Notes: generated by a model not told the origin, from the letters alone. A stretch of DNA of 5,710 nt from Deltaproteobacteria bacterium (GCA_019313765.1 JAFDAP010000137.1:1-5710); one strand, 5' to 3'. Positions 1-5,645 are shown, numbered from the stretch's first letter. Numbers and translations are program-made.

Positions 1-235
1 TGATAAGAGAATAATATGCCATAGAAATCATGCCTTTTGAAATCTGAGATATCTTGACAGTATTTGAAATAATCCGTGTCAACAGAAGGTTGTGATACGC
101 CACATGGGGCGACTGGGCGACCCCAATTCTCAACATCTACGGTGTACGTGAGAGCAGAGAAAATATGCTGTGCCGGGTGGCCGGCGTTCGATTTTATCGC
201 GAGGGCGCCCGTACAATCCCGGCAGTACGCCTTGA
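1..235. other. Non-coding region downstream of gltA
   Basis: I see no convincing gene here. It follows the 3' end of minus-strand gltA. It contains a 6-bp inverted repeat TTGACA (54-59) / TGTCAA (77-82) with a 17-nt spacer, one copy of a 16-nt repeat (89-104), a TGGGG/CCCCA stem (105-109 with 121-125), a GCCGG/CCGGC hairpin (172-176 with 181-185), and a CGTAC/GTACG stem (210-214 with 225-229). None of these hairpins is followed on the minus strand by a U-rich tract, so I cannot assign an intrinsic terminator to gltA. A short minus-strand reading frame opens at 31 and runs off the left edge after ten codons, which is too little to call. Confidence 0.6.
89..104. repeat. 16-nt dispersed repeat, left copy
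   Basis: GTTGTGATACGCCACA occurs here and again, exactly and in the same orientation, at 5320-5335. The core TGTG-ATACGC-CACA is a short inverted repeat. The two copies lie outside the gltA-acn-icd cluster, one on each side. Function is unknown; it could be a regulator site or part of a dispersed intergenic repeat family. Confidence 0.6.
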
Positions 236-1552
236 TCAAGACCTGGGTTTGCTTGTAGGGTCTTTTCCTCTATCTTCTATAGGGATATAATTTTTTTCTC
301 GTGATCCGAGATAGATTTGACGGGGGCGGTGGAGTTTCCATTTTGGATCCTCAATACTCTCCTTCCACTGACTGATCCAGCCAGGGAGACGACCGATGGC
401 AAACATGACAGTGAACATGTCAAGTGGAATGCCGATGGCCCTCAGAACAATGCCGCTGTAAAAGTCTACATTGGGATAGAGATTGTGGTCAATAAAATAG
501 GGGTCTTTTACTGCAGCCTCTTCCAGTCTCCAGGCAACATCCAGCAGCGGATCTTTCCTTTTTAGCGTTTTCAAGATTTTGTTGCATGTCTTTTTCATGA
601 TCCGGGCCCTTGGGTCATAGGTCTTGTATACCCTGTGGCCAAAGCCCATCAACCGAAATGGATCGTTTTTGTCCCTTGCCCTGGAAAGAAATGGAGCCGG
701 ATCGCCGCCGCTGTCGGAAATCCCCTTAAGCATTTCCACCACGGCCTGGTTGGCCCCGCCGTGCAATGGCCCCCAGAGCGCGGATATGCCTGCCGAAATA
801 GCCGCATAGAGATTGACCCGTGCGCTGCCTACCAGCCGAACGGCCGCCGTGGAACAATTCTGTTCATGGTCCGCGTGCAGGATCCAGAAGACTTCGAGGG
901 CCTTTACCAGTTCCTGGTCAATGATGTATGGCCGGACAGGTGAATCGAACATCATGTTCAAGAAGTTGGCGCAATAACTCAGCTTATGGCTCGGATAAAC
1001 CACTTTGTGCCCCAGGGATATCTTATAGGACATGGCCGCCAGCGTCCTCACCTTTGAAAGAAGCCTGGCAAAGGTGATGTTTATCTCTTCTTCGTCTGTC
1101 CGCTCGCGCAGCTCGGGATAAAATGCCCTCAAGGCATTCACCATGGATGAGAGAATGCCCATGGGGTGTGCCCTTTTGGGGAAGTTCTCAAAAAAGGCAC
1201 GCATATCCTCGTGCACCAGGGAGTGGTCATTCAGCATGACGGAGAATCTGGTCAGATCCTTCCTGGTGGGTAGCTCATCGTTAATCAGGAGATAGGCAGT
1301 CTCCACAAAAGTCGAATGCTCTGCCAACTGCTCTACAGGGATCCCGCGGTAACGCAAAATTCCCTTCTCCCCATCCATGAAGGTGATGTTGCTCTCGCAA
1401 CTACCGGTATTTGCATAGCCCGGGTCAAGGGTGATGAGCCCGGTATTTTTGCGAAGCCCTGAAATGTCAATAGCCATTTCCCCTTCAGAGCCTGTCACAA
1501 TTGGCAACTCATAGCTCCGGCCATCAATAACAAGTTTGGCGGTTTTTACCAT
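236..1552 (-). CDS. gltA: Citrate synthase, type II (si-type)
   Basis: This enzyme condenses oxaloacetate with acetyl-CoA to give citrate in the cytoplasm, the entry step of the oxidative TCA branch. The 438-residue product is full length for the type II family (E. coli about 427), with a slightly longer C-terminus. Seen directly: HADHEQNCST (226-235), GPLHGGAN (261-268, catalytic His264), GFGHRVYK (303-310, catalytic His306), DPRAR (313-317), NVDFYSG (361-367, catalytic Asp363) and HRPRQIY (408-414). The catalytic set is therefore complete. Aligned from memory to E. coli GltA, Tyr145, Arg163 and Lys167 of the NADH-inhibition site are retained, but the reactive Cys206 is Val206. The ATG start at 1552 is supported by GAGGT (1565-1561) 8 nt upstream. 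The gene is divergent from acn-icd, which perform the next two steps. Methylcitrate synthase is a less likely alternative given the neighbours. Confidence 0.97.
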   Translation of the reverse strand: MVKTAKLVIDGRSYELPIVTGSEGEMAIDISGLRKNTGLITLDPGYANTGSCESNITFMDGEKGILRYRGIPVEQLAEHSTFVETAYLLINDELPTRKDLTRFSVMLNDHSLVHEDMRAFFENFPKRAHPMGILSSMVNALRAFYPELRERTDEEEINITFARLLSKVRTLAAMSYKISLGHKVVYPSHKLSYCANFLNMMFDSPVRPYIIDQELVKALEVFWILHADHEQNCSTAAVRLVGSARVNLYAAISAGISALWGPLHGGANQAVVEMLKGISDSGGDPAPFLSRARDKNDPFRLMGFGHRVYKTYDPRARIMKKTCNKILKTLKRKDPLLDVAWRLEEAAVKDPYFIDHNLYPNVDFYSGIVLRAIGIPLDMFTVMFAIGRLPGWISQWKESIEDPKWKLHRPRQIYLGSREKNYIPIEDRGKDPTSKPRS

Positions 1553-1574
1553 TTCTTTTTACCTCACTGGTGAT

Positions 1575-1603
1575 ATTATTATGATATATTACAAATAACT
1601 CAA
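1575..1603 (-). promoter_or_regulatory. Probable sigma70-type promoter of gltA
   Basis: Read on the minus strand, TTGAGT (1603-1598, 4/6 to consensus) is followed by a 17-nt spacer and AATAAT (1580-1575, 5/6). The predicted transcript starts near 1568, just ahead of the GAGGT ribosome site, giving a very short 5' UTR of about 16 nt. The -35 box overlaps the outer end of the 12-bp inverted repeat copy at 1600-1611. This is inference from consensus matching in AT-rich DNA. Confidence 0.45.
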
Positions 1604-1812
1604 GTTTCGCATCCGTCATTGAGATGACGGCGGCCTCCGGCTCGGCCGAGCTCGTCGCGGGCCGCCAGTTACTCCAAAAAGGCATCATTCCCCTCTCGGT
1701 CAAGACGGTGTGGTTATTGACAAAAGTAATTTAGTGTTTTAGTCACATAATTAGGAGACTCGAGCCTTTTGTGTACCGCAATGTCGTCAAGATCAGGGTG
1801 TGCGAAACTTGA
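1600..1812. repeat. 12-bp inverted repeat pair spanning 213 bp between gltA and acn
   Basis: TCAAGTTTCGCA (1600-1611) and its perfect reverse complement TGCGAAACTTGA (1801-1812) face outward in the divergent intergenic region. In each copy the TTGA forms part of an outward -35-like hexamer, toward gltA on the left and acn on the right. One reading is a pair of identical operators giving joint control of citrate synthase and aconitase/isocitrate dehydrogenase. The other is a small non-autonomous (MITE-like) element with 12-bp terminal repeats, whose flanks AATAACT (1594-1600) and AATAAAT (1812-1818) look like an imperfect target duplication, though they overlap the repeat by one base. The interior carries no recognisable gene. 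I cannot decide between the two from this window. Confidence 0.5.
1613..1666. other. GC-rich hairpin cluster inside the inverted repeat pair
   Basis: Three nested or adjacent perfect dyads occur in 54 bases: CCGTCAT (1613-1619) / ATGACGG (1624-1630) with a 4-nt loop; GGCGGCC (1629-1635) / GGCCGCC (1660-1666); and, inside that, the 12-bp palindrome GCTCGGCCGAGC (1640-1651). The block is strikingly GC-rich against AT-rich surroundings. No U-tract follows on either strand, so a terminator role is not supported. It fits the folded interior of a small mobile element, but this is inference. Confidence 0.5.
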
Positions 1813-1836
1813 ATAAATCTTGTATCATACTAAAAT
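1809..1836 (+). promoter_or_regulatory. Candidate promoter of acn-icd
   Basis: TTGAAT (1809-1814, 4/6) is followed by a 16-nt spacer and TAAAAT (1831-1836, 5/6). The -35 box sits at the outer edge of the right inverted-repeat copy, mirroring the arrangement at gltA. A start near 1843 would give acn a leader of about 215 nt. Rival, weaker candidates closer to the gene are TATAAG (1954-1959) with TTGTGA (1933-1938) at a short 15-nt spacing, and GATAAT (1925-1930) without a good -35. Confidence 0.35.
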
Positions 1837-2057
1837 TTTTGACTGAAGACCAGCAGAAATTAGAACTGTTTTGTAAAATCTCCAAAACTTGCTGGCAAGG
1901 CGTCAAGAATTGCTTTGCTTTTCGGATAATAATTGTGAAAAATACATGTAAGATATAAGGTGGCATCACATATCACACAACACAGAATGCAAAGCTTGTT
2001 ATTCCTGCTATCCTGTCAGGAAGCCTTTGGCTGAACCGTGACAAAAAGGGAAATAGA
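1837..2057 (+). other. Long untranslated leader upstream of acn
   Basis: No gene is visible. Structures seen: a two-part stem CCAGCA (1850-1855) / TGCTGG (1890-1895) enclosing GTTTTG (1868-1873) / CAAAAC (1883-1888); a 14-nt sequence at 1916-1929 repeated at 5399-5412; three imperfect tandem heptamers ATCACAT, ATCACAC, AACACAG (1965-1985); and a perfect hairpin TTCCTG (2002-2007) / CAGGAA (2017-2022) with a 9-nt loop. I recognise no known riboswitch class. If the promoter at 1809-1836 is correct, all of this is transcribed and could affect acn expression. Confidence 0.35.
1916..1929 (+). repeat. 14-nt repeat, copy in acn leader
   Basis: TGCTTTTCGGATAA occurs here and in the same orientation at 5399-5412. 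Both copies lie in non-coding DNA upstream of a transcription unit (acn-icd here, the trp leader there). The match is short enough that chance is possible. Confidence 0.4.
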
Positions 2058-3998
2058 ATGGCGTATGAAGATCATTTGGCGGGGCAGATTCTGGCTGCTC
2101 ATCTGGAAGAGGGCTCCCTTGAACCGGGCAGGGAAATCGGCATTTGCATCGACCAGACCCTGACCCAGGATGCGACCGGCACCCTGGTTTATCTGGAATT
2201 TATGTCAATGGGAATCCCCCGGGTGCGAACAAAACGATCTGTCTCTTATGTGGATCATAACACCCTGCAGACCGGATTCGAGAATGCGGATGACCACCTC
2301 TTCTTGCAGTCCGCTGCAGCTCGATATGGAGTCTATTTCTCCCGACCGGGTAACGGTATCTGCCATCAGGTGCACTTAGAACATTTCGGCGTGCCGGGCC
2401 AGACCCTTTTAGGGTCAGACAGCCACACGCCCACGGGGGGTGGTCTGGGCATGCTGGCAATAGGGGCAGGGGGCATGGATGTGGCCCTTGCAATGGCAGG
2501 GGCCCCGTTTTACATGATGACGCCTGAGGTAATGCTTGTACGTTTGACCGGCGGGCTCCGGCCCTGGGTGGGCGCAAAGGATGTGATCCTTTATCTCTTG
2601 GAAAGACTCAAGGTCAAAGGCGGCCTCGGAAAGATCATGGAGTACGGCGGCCCGTCAGTAAAGACCCTGGGCGTGCAGGAACGGGCTACCATCGCCAACA
2701 TGGGGGCTGAATTAGGGGCCTGGAGTTCTATCTTTCCTTCGGACGAGGTCACCAGGCGGTTTCTTACTGCCCAGGGCCGGGGTAGTGTGTGGGTTCCTAT
2801 CTCGGCCCGCGGCGGGGCCGAATATAACGACGTTATTGAAATTGACCTGTCCAGCCTTGAGCCCTTGGTGGCATGCCCTTCAAGCCCGGATGCAGTAAAG
2901 CCTGTGGAAGAGCTTTCAGGAGTAAAGGTCGACCAGGTGGCCATCGGCAGTTGCACCAACTCGTCCTACCGGGACCTAAAGCTGGTTGCCCGGCTCCTGC
3001 GCGGCAGGAGGGTTAATCCCGAGGTGAGCCTGGTGATCTCCCCGGGATCCCGGCAGGTCCTGTCCATGCTGGCTAAGGAGGGCGATCTTGCAGATTTGAT
3101 TGATGCGGGCGCCCGGATTTTAGAGGTGGCATGTGGTCCCTGCATTGGTATGGGCCAGGCCCCGCCTTCCGGTGGAGTGAGCGTGCGCACGTTCAATAGA
3201 AATTTCAAAGGACGAAGCGGCACGCGCGACGCACGGGTATATCTCGCAGGTCCCCAGGTGGCGGTTGCCGCGGCCGTCACCGGGCGACTGGCGCACCCCG
3301 GAGAGTTAGGCCCTGCGCCAAATATCGCGGAGCCTGAAAAATTCCTGGTGGATGATTCCATGATTATCGCCCCGCCTGACAGTGGGAAAGAATATTCCGT
3401 GCGCATGGGCCCCAATATCATGCCGTTACCCGAATTGGAGGCGCTGCCCGATTCCCTGAGAGTGAGGCTGCTCCTGAAACTGGGAGACAATATCACGACT
3501 GATGATATTTTACCGGGAGGAGCCAGGGTATTGCCGTTGAGGTCCAATCTCCCGGCAATCTCCAGGTACGTGTATGAGTTAATGTCGCCCGGCTTTGCTG
3601 ATGAAGCCGCAAAGGAAGATGCCGTGGCCATCCTCGGAGGGGAGAATTACGGCCAGGGGTCCAGCAGAGAGCACGCCGCCCTTGCGCCACGCTACTTGGG
3701 GACCCGGGCCGTTTTGGCAAAATCCTTTTCGCGTCTTTACCGGGCCAACATGATCAATTTCGGGATACTGCCCATATTGGTTACGGATAAAGAATATCAA
3801 CAGGTCGGAGAAGGGGATGATATGGAAATTGCAGATCTTCACAGGGCAGTGGCGGAAGGCGATAAAGTAATTATAAAGGTCCCGAACAAGGGCATTGAGT
3901 TTGCGGGCCGGTTGGAGCTTTCTATACGGGAGCGGCAGATTCTATTGGCAGGCGGCCGTCTCAATTTTGAGGGACAGAACCTGGCAGGTGAAGCATAA
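2058..3998 (+). CDS. acn: Aconitate hydratase, short 'Aquifex-type' [4Fe-4S] enzyme
   Basis: It isomerises citrate to isocitrate through cis-aconitate in the cytoplasm, linking the products of gltA and icd. The 646 residues match the short aconitase subfamily (TIGR01342-like, roughly 640-660), well below AcnA or AcnB (over 850). Domain order is the catalytic aconitase domain (about 1-430) followed by the mobile swivel domain (about 465-646). Seen directly: DQTLTQDATG (32-41), SYVDHN (63-68), GSDSHTPTGGG (119-129), iron-sulfur ligand Cys299 in GSCTNSS and Cys359/Cys362 in CGPCIGMG, GDNITTDDI (476-484), and GSSREHAALAPRYLG (534-548) with the active-site Ser-Ser-Arg. All three cluster cysteines are present, so the enzyme should be active. 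The ATG is preceded by AAGGG (2046-2050) at 7-nt spacing. The family is related to homoaconitase and 3-isopropylmalate dehydratase large subunits, but the fused swivel domain and the neighbours favour aconitase. Confidence 0.95.
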   Translation: MAYEDHLAGQILAAHLEEGSLEPGREIGICIDQTLTQDATGTLVYLEFMSMGIPRVRTKRSVSYVDHNTLQTGFENADDHLFLQSAAARYGVYFSRPGNGICHQVHLEHFGVPGQTLLGSDSHTPTGGGLGMLAIGAGGMDVALAMAGAPFYMMTPEVMLVRLTGGLRPWVGAKDVILYLLERLKVKGGLGKIMEYGGPSVKTLGVQERATIANMGAELGAWSSIFPSDEVTRRFLTAQGRGSVWVPISARGGAEYNDVIEIDLSSLEPLVACPSSPDAVKPVEELSGVKVDQVAIGSCTNSSYRDLKLVARLLRGRRVNPEVSLVISPGSRQVLSMLAKEGDLADLIDAGARILEVACGPCIGMGQAPPSGGVSVRTFNRNFKGRSGTRDARVYLAGPQVAVAAAVTGRLAHPGELGPAPNIAEPEKFLVDDSMIIAPPDSGKEYSVRMGPNIMPLPELEALPDSLRVRLLLKLGDNITTDDILPGGARVLPLRSNLPAISRYVYELMSPGFADEAAKEDAVAILGGENYGQGSSREHAALAPRYLGTRAVLAKSFSRLYRANMINFGILPILVTDKEYQQVGEGDDMEIADLHRAVAEGDKVIIKVPNKGIEFAGRLELSIRERQILLAGGRLNFEGQNLAGEA

Positions 3999-4046
3999 TT
4001 CTCCGCGGGAAAACATCTTTGGAGCGGACTGAAGGAACCTGAGATC

Positions 4047-5291
4047 ATGACTGAAAAGATCATAACCTGGGATGCCAGGGGGGAGCCCGTTGTCCCGGAT
4101 AACCCCATAGTTTCGTACATTGAGGGAGACGGAATCGGGCCGGACATCTGGGCTGCGGCCCGGCCAGTATTTGATGCGGCCGTCTCGCAGGCTTACTCGC
4201 GCAAAAGGCGTATTATCTGGCATGAATTATTGGCCGGAGAGAAGGCCCGCAATGTATACGGCTCCGGCAATCCCCTGCCCGAGAAGACGTTTGAAGATAT
4301 CACCCGCTATGGTGTGGCCATCAAGGGACCCCTTTCCACACCCGTGGGCCGCGGTTTCCGCTCCTTAAACGTGACGCTTAGGCAAAAATTGGACCTGTAT
4401 GCCTGTGTACGGCCGGTGCGCTACATTCCAGGGGTCCCCGCGCCCGTGGCCCACCCGGAGCGGGTCAACATCACGATCTTCAGGGAAAACACAGAAGACC
4501 TGTACGCCGGGGTGGAATGGGAGGCAGGGACGGAGGATGCCAGAGCAGTACTCGAATTCATAAATGAAAAGCTGAAGCAGGCAGGCAGACCCGGTCTCTC
4601 TCTTGAAAGCGGGGTGGGCATCAAGCCCATGAGCGAGTTCAACTCCCGTCGGCTGGTGCGCAGGGCCATTCAATATGCCCTTGAGAACGGATACGAGAGT
4701 GTCACCCTTGTTCACAAAGGGAATATCATGAAGTATACGGAAGGGGCGTTTCGCGATTGGGGATACGGGGTTGCCCGGGACGAGTTTCCGGCACAAACTG
4801 TTACTGAGGCGGAATTATACGAGAACTTTAACGGTGATATTCCAAAGGGCCGGATCGTCATAAAGGACCGTATTGCTGATTCCATGTTTCAGCAGTTATT
4901 GCTGCGACCGGAAGAGTATGGGGTCATCGCGGCACCCAACCTGAACGGAGATTACCTGTCCGATGCGGCCGCGGCCCAGGTGGGGGGCCTGGGCATGGCG
5001 CCGGGGGCAAATATCGGAGACCGCTGCGCTCTTTTTGAGGCAACACACGGCACAGCGCCCAAGTATGCGGGTCTCGATAAGGTCAACCCAAGCTCGCTCA
5101 TATTGTCCGGCGTGGAGATGTTCCGGTTTATAGGGTGGGTAGAGGTGGGAGACGTGATCGTTCAGGCCCTGACACGGACCATTGCCCAGGGAACAGTCAC
5201 ATATGACCTGGCACGCCAAATGGAACGTGCGAGGGAGGTGAAGTGCTCGGAGTTTGGCGCGGCAATTGTAGAAAATATCGTAAAACTTTAG
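4047..5291 (+). CDS. icd: Isocitrate dehydrogenase, NADP-dependent
   Basis: It oxidatively decarboxylates isocitrate to 2-oxoglutarate, making NADPH and the carbon skeleton for glutamate. The 414 residues align end to end with E. coli Icd (416). Seen directly: IEGDGIGPD (25-33), the substrate loop STPVGRGFRSLN (97-108) with Arg105/Ser106, Arg112 and Arg122, FRENTEDLYAG (145-155, Tyr153), VHKGNIMKYTEGAF (222-235, Lys224), the metal aspartates Asp274, Asp302 and Asp306, and EATHGTAPKYAG (331-342). Lys339-Tyr340, Val346, Tyr386 and Arg390 correspond to the NADP-selecting residues of E. coli Icd (Lys344, Tyr345, Val351, Tyr391, Arg395), so NADP is the expected cofactor. Ser106 matches the serine phosphorylated by AceK in E. 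coli. AAGGA (4032-4036) lies 10 nt before the ATG. The gene starts 48 bp after acn with no terminator between, so co-transcription is likely. Confidence 0.97.
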   Translation: MTEKIITWDARGEPVVPDNPIVSYIEGDGIGPDIWAAARPVFDAAVSQAYSRKRRIIWHELLAGEKARNVYGSGNPLPEKTFEDITRYGVAIKGPLSTPVGRGFRSLNVTLRQKLDLYACVRPVRYIPGVPAPVAHPERVNITIFRENTEDLYAGVEWEAGTEDARAVLEFINEKLKQAGRPGLSLESGVGIKPMSEFNSRRLVRRAIQYALENGYESVTLVHKGNIMKYTEGAFRDWGYGVARDEFPAQTVTEAELYENFNGDIPKGRIVIKDRIADSMFQQLLLRPEEYGVIAAPNLNGDYLSDAAAAQVGGLGMAPGANIGDRCALFEATHGTAPKYAGLDKVNPSSLILSGVEMFRFIGWVEVGDVIVQALTRTIAQGTVTYDLARQMERAREVKCSEFGAAIVENIVKL

Positions 5292-5319
5292 GACTTTGCA
5301 ATAATCAGGGTTAAGAAAT

Positions 5320-5335
5320 GTTGTGATACGCCACA
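5320..5335. repeat. 16-nt dispersed repeat, right copy
   Basis: This is an exact same-orientation copy of the sequence at 89-104, starting 28 nt after the icd stop codon and about 100 nt upstream of the trp promoter. Similarity does not clearly extend beyond the 16 nt on either side. Confidence 0.6.
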
Positions 5336-5398
5336 CATATCCACGAATGTGGTCAGGTCTGGGGCCGGCGACCATACCATCGGCTCTCTGTCCAGCCG

Positions 5399-5412
5399 TG
5401 CTTTTCGGATAA
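5399..5412 (+). repeat. 14-nt repeat, copy upstream of trp promoter
   Basis: This is an exact copy of the sequence at 1916-1929. It ends 27 nt before the TTGACA box of the trp leader promoter. That position could suit an upstream regulator site, but nothing else supports such a role. Confidence 0.4.
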
Positions 5413-5439
5413 AGATGGCCTGAAGCCGCGATTTTTTTC

Positions 5440-5468
5440 TTGACATTATTTTTTACAGGGACTAATAG
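5440..5468 (+). promoter_or_regulatory. Promoter of the trp leader transcript
   Basis: A perfect TTGACA -35 box (5440-5445) is followed by a 17-nt T-rich spacer and TAATAG (5463-5468) as a modest -10 (3/6; AATAGT one base later scores 4/6). Transcription would begin near 5475, at or just before the ATG of the leader peptide. The promoter fires toward the attenuator and the right edge of the window. Confidence 0.6.
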
Positions 5469-5476
5469 TCTTCACC

Positions 5477-5572
5477 ATGGATTCAGAGAGAAAACAAATT
5501 TTAGCGACTGATCTTAGAAACTGGTGGTGGCACAATTCCAACAGGGAGGTGTGCCCCTTTACGTTGATATAG
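5477..5572 (+). CDS. trpL: trp operon leader peptide (WWW attenuator peptide)
   Basis: This is a 31-codon reading frame (ATG 5477, TAG 5570-5572). It encodes Asn-Trp-Trp-Trp-His at residues 15-19, with three consecutive TGG codons at 5522-5530. Three adjacent Trp codons in a tiny frame directly upstream of a strong intrinsic terminator is the hallmark of a tryptophan leader peptide, which senses charged tRNA-Trp through ribosome stalling. The reading frame also covers RNA segments 1 and 2 of the attenuator, as the classical mechanism requires. The start is less certain than the Trp run. There is no good ribosome site at normal spacing (AGGGA at 5457-5461 is 15 nt away), and the predicted transcript start almost coincides with the ATG, so leaderless translation is possible. 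Its target, probably trpE or a trp operon, would lie beyond the window. Confidence 0.87.
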   Translation: MDSERKQILATDLRNWWWHNSNREVCPFTLI

Positions 5573-5630
5573 TTTAAGATACTGTAAAACATATGAACCG
5601 CGGGCCCCTCTCAGGGTCCCGCGGTTTTTT
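5526..5630 (+). promoter_or_regulatory. Tryptophan transcription attenuator (segments 1-4)
   Basis: Segment 1 (5526-5534, overlapping the second and third Trp codons) pairs with segment 2 (5550-5557): GGCACA with TGTGCC, plus two further G:C pairs across a bulged T. Segment 2 (5544-5556) can instead pair with segment 3 (5602-5612): GGGAGG with CCTCTC including one G:U, and GCCC with GGGC. That antiterminator consumes the left arm of the terminator. Segments 3 and 4 form the terminator at 5596-5626. A ribosome stalled on the TGG codons would cover segment 1 but leave 5544 onward free, allowing 2:3. A ribosome reaching the stop at 5572 would cover segment 2, allowing 3:4. The pairings were traced by eye; the regulatory model is established for other trp leaders. 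Confidence 0.82.
5596..5630 (+). terminator. Intrinsic terminator of the trp attenuator (3:4 hairpin)
   Basis: AACCGCGGG (5596-5604) pairs perfectly with CCCGCGGTT (5618-5626). Above it, after a C/T mismatch, CCC pairs with GGG around the 5-nt loop TCTCA. Six T follow (5625-5630). It works only in the plus direction, since no T-run is present on the other side. Confidence 0.92.
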
Positions 5631-5645
5631 ATTTGGTGCATTGAG

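Larger units (their letters stand above)
5292..5439. other. Intergenic region between icd and the trp leader promoter
   Basis: No gene is seen. It holds the right copy of the 16-nt repeat (5320-5335), a CACAT/ATGTG stem (5334-5338 with 5347-5351), a CGGCT/AGCCG hairpin (5381-5385 with 5394-5398) followed by TGCTTTT, and a run of seven T (5432-5438) after a weak 3-bp GGC/GCC stem (5417-5419 with 5425-5427). Either of the last two could act as a weak terminator for icd, but neither is convincing, so read-through into the trp leader cannot be excluded. Confidence 0.5.

Noticed and set aside
1..31. Minus-strand frame starting at 31 and running off the left edge
   Set aside because: Only ten codons are visible, with a poorly spaced AAAAGG ahead of the ATG; too little to call a gene.
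54..82. TTGACA (54-59) as a promoter on either strand, with TGTCAA (77-82)
   Set aside because: At 17-nt spacing the -10 position is TGTCAA in both directions, a poor match, and no supported gene lies downstream. The 6-bp dyad may simply be chance.
89..104. CRP-type operator
   Set aside because: TGTG and CACA are separated by 6 nt, not the 8 of the CRP consensus, and neither copy sits at a convincing promoter of a visible gene.
76..258. 60-codon plus-strand frame starting with GTG near the left end
   Set aside because: It overlaps the 3' end of gltA on the opposite strand, has no ribosome site, and its Cys/Trp/Arg-scattered composition resembles no family I know.
1717..1751. Perfect TTGACA at 1717-1722 as an acn promoter
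   Set aside because: The only good -10, CATAAT (1746-1751), is 23 nt away, too far for a sigma70 promoter.
2966..3631. 221-codon minus-strand frame inside acn
   Set aside because: It lies wholly within an aconitase with intact catalytic motifs; a Ser/Pro/Arg-rich antisense shadow of GC-rich coding DNA. Other antisense frames in acn, icd and gltA were rejected for the same reason.
5320..5366. Remnant of a REP/RAYT-type repeat, suggested by GGTCAGGTCT at 5351-5360
   Set aside because: The resemblance is from memory and only about ten bases long, with no clear paired hairpin or transposase nearby.
4896..5375. 159-codon minus-strand frame over the icd 3' end
   Set aside because: It is mostly antisense to conserved icd motifs, with no ribosome site or recognisable domain.
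5528..5545. Sigma54-like TGGCAC at 5528-5533
   Set aside because: No TTGC element follows at the required spacing, and the bases are explained by the Trp codons and the 1:2 stem.
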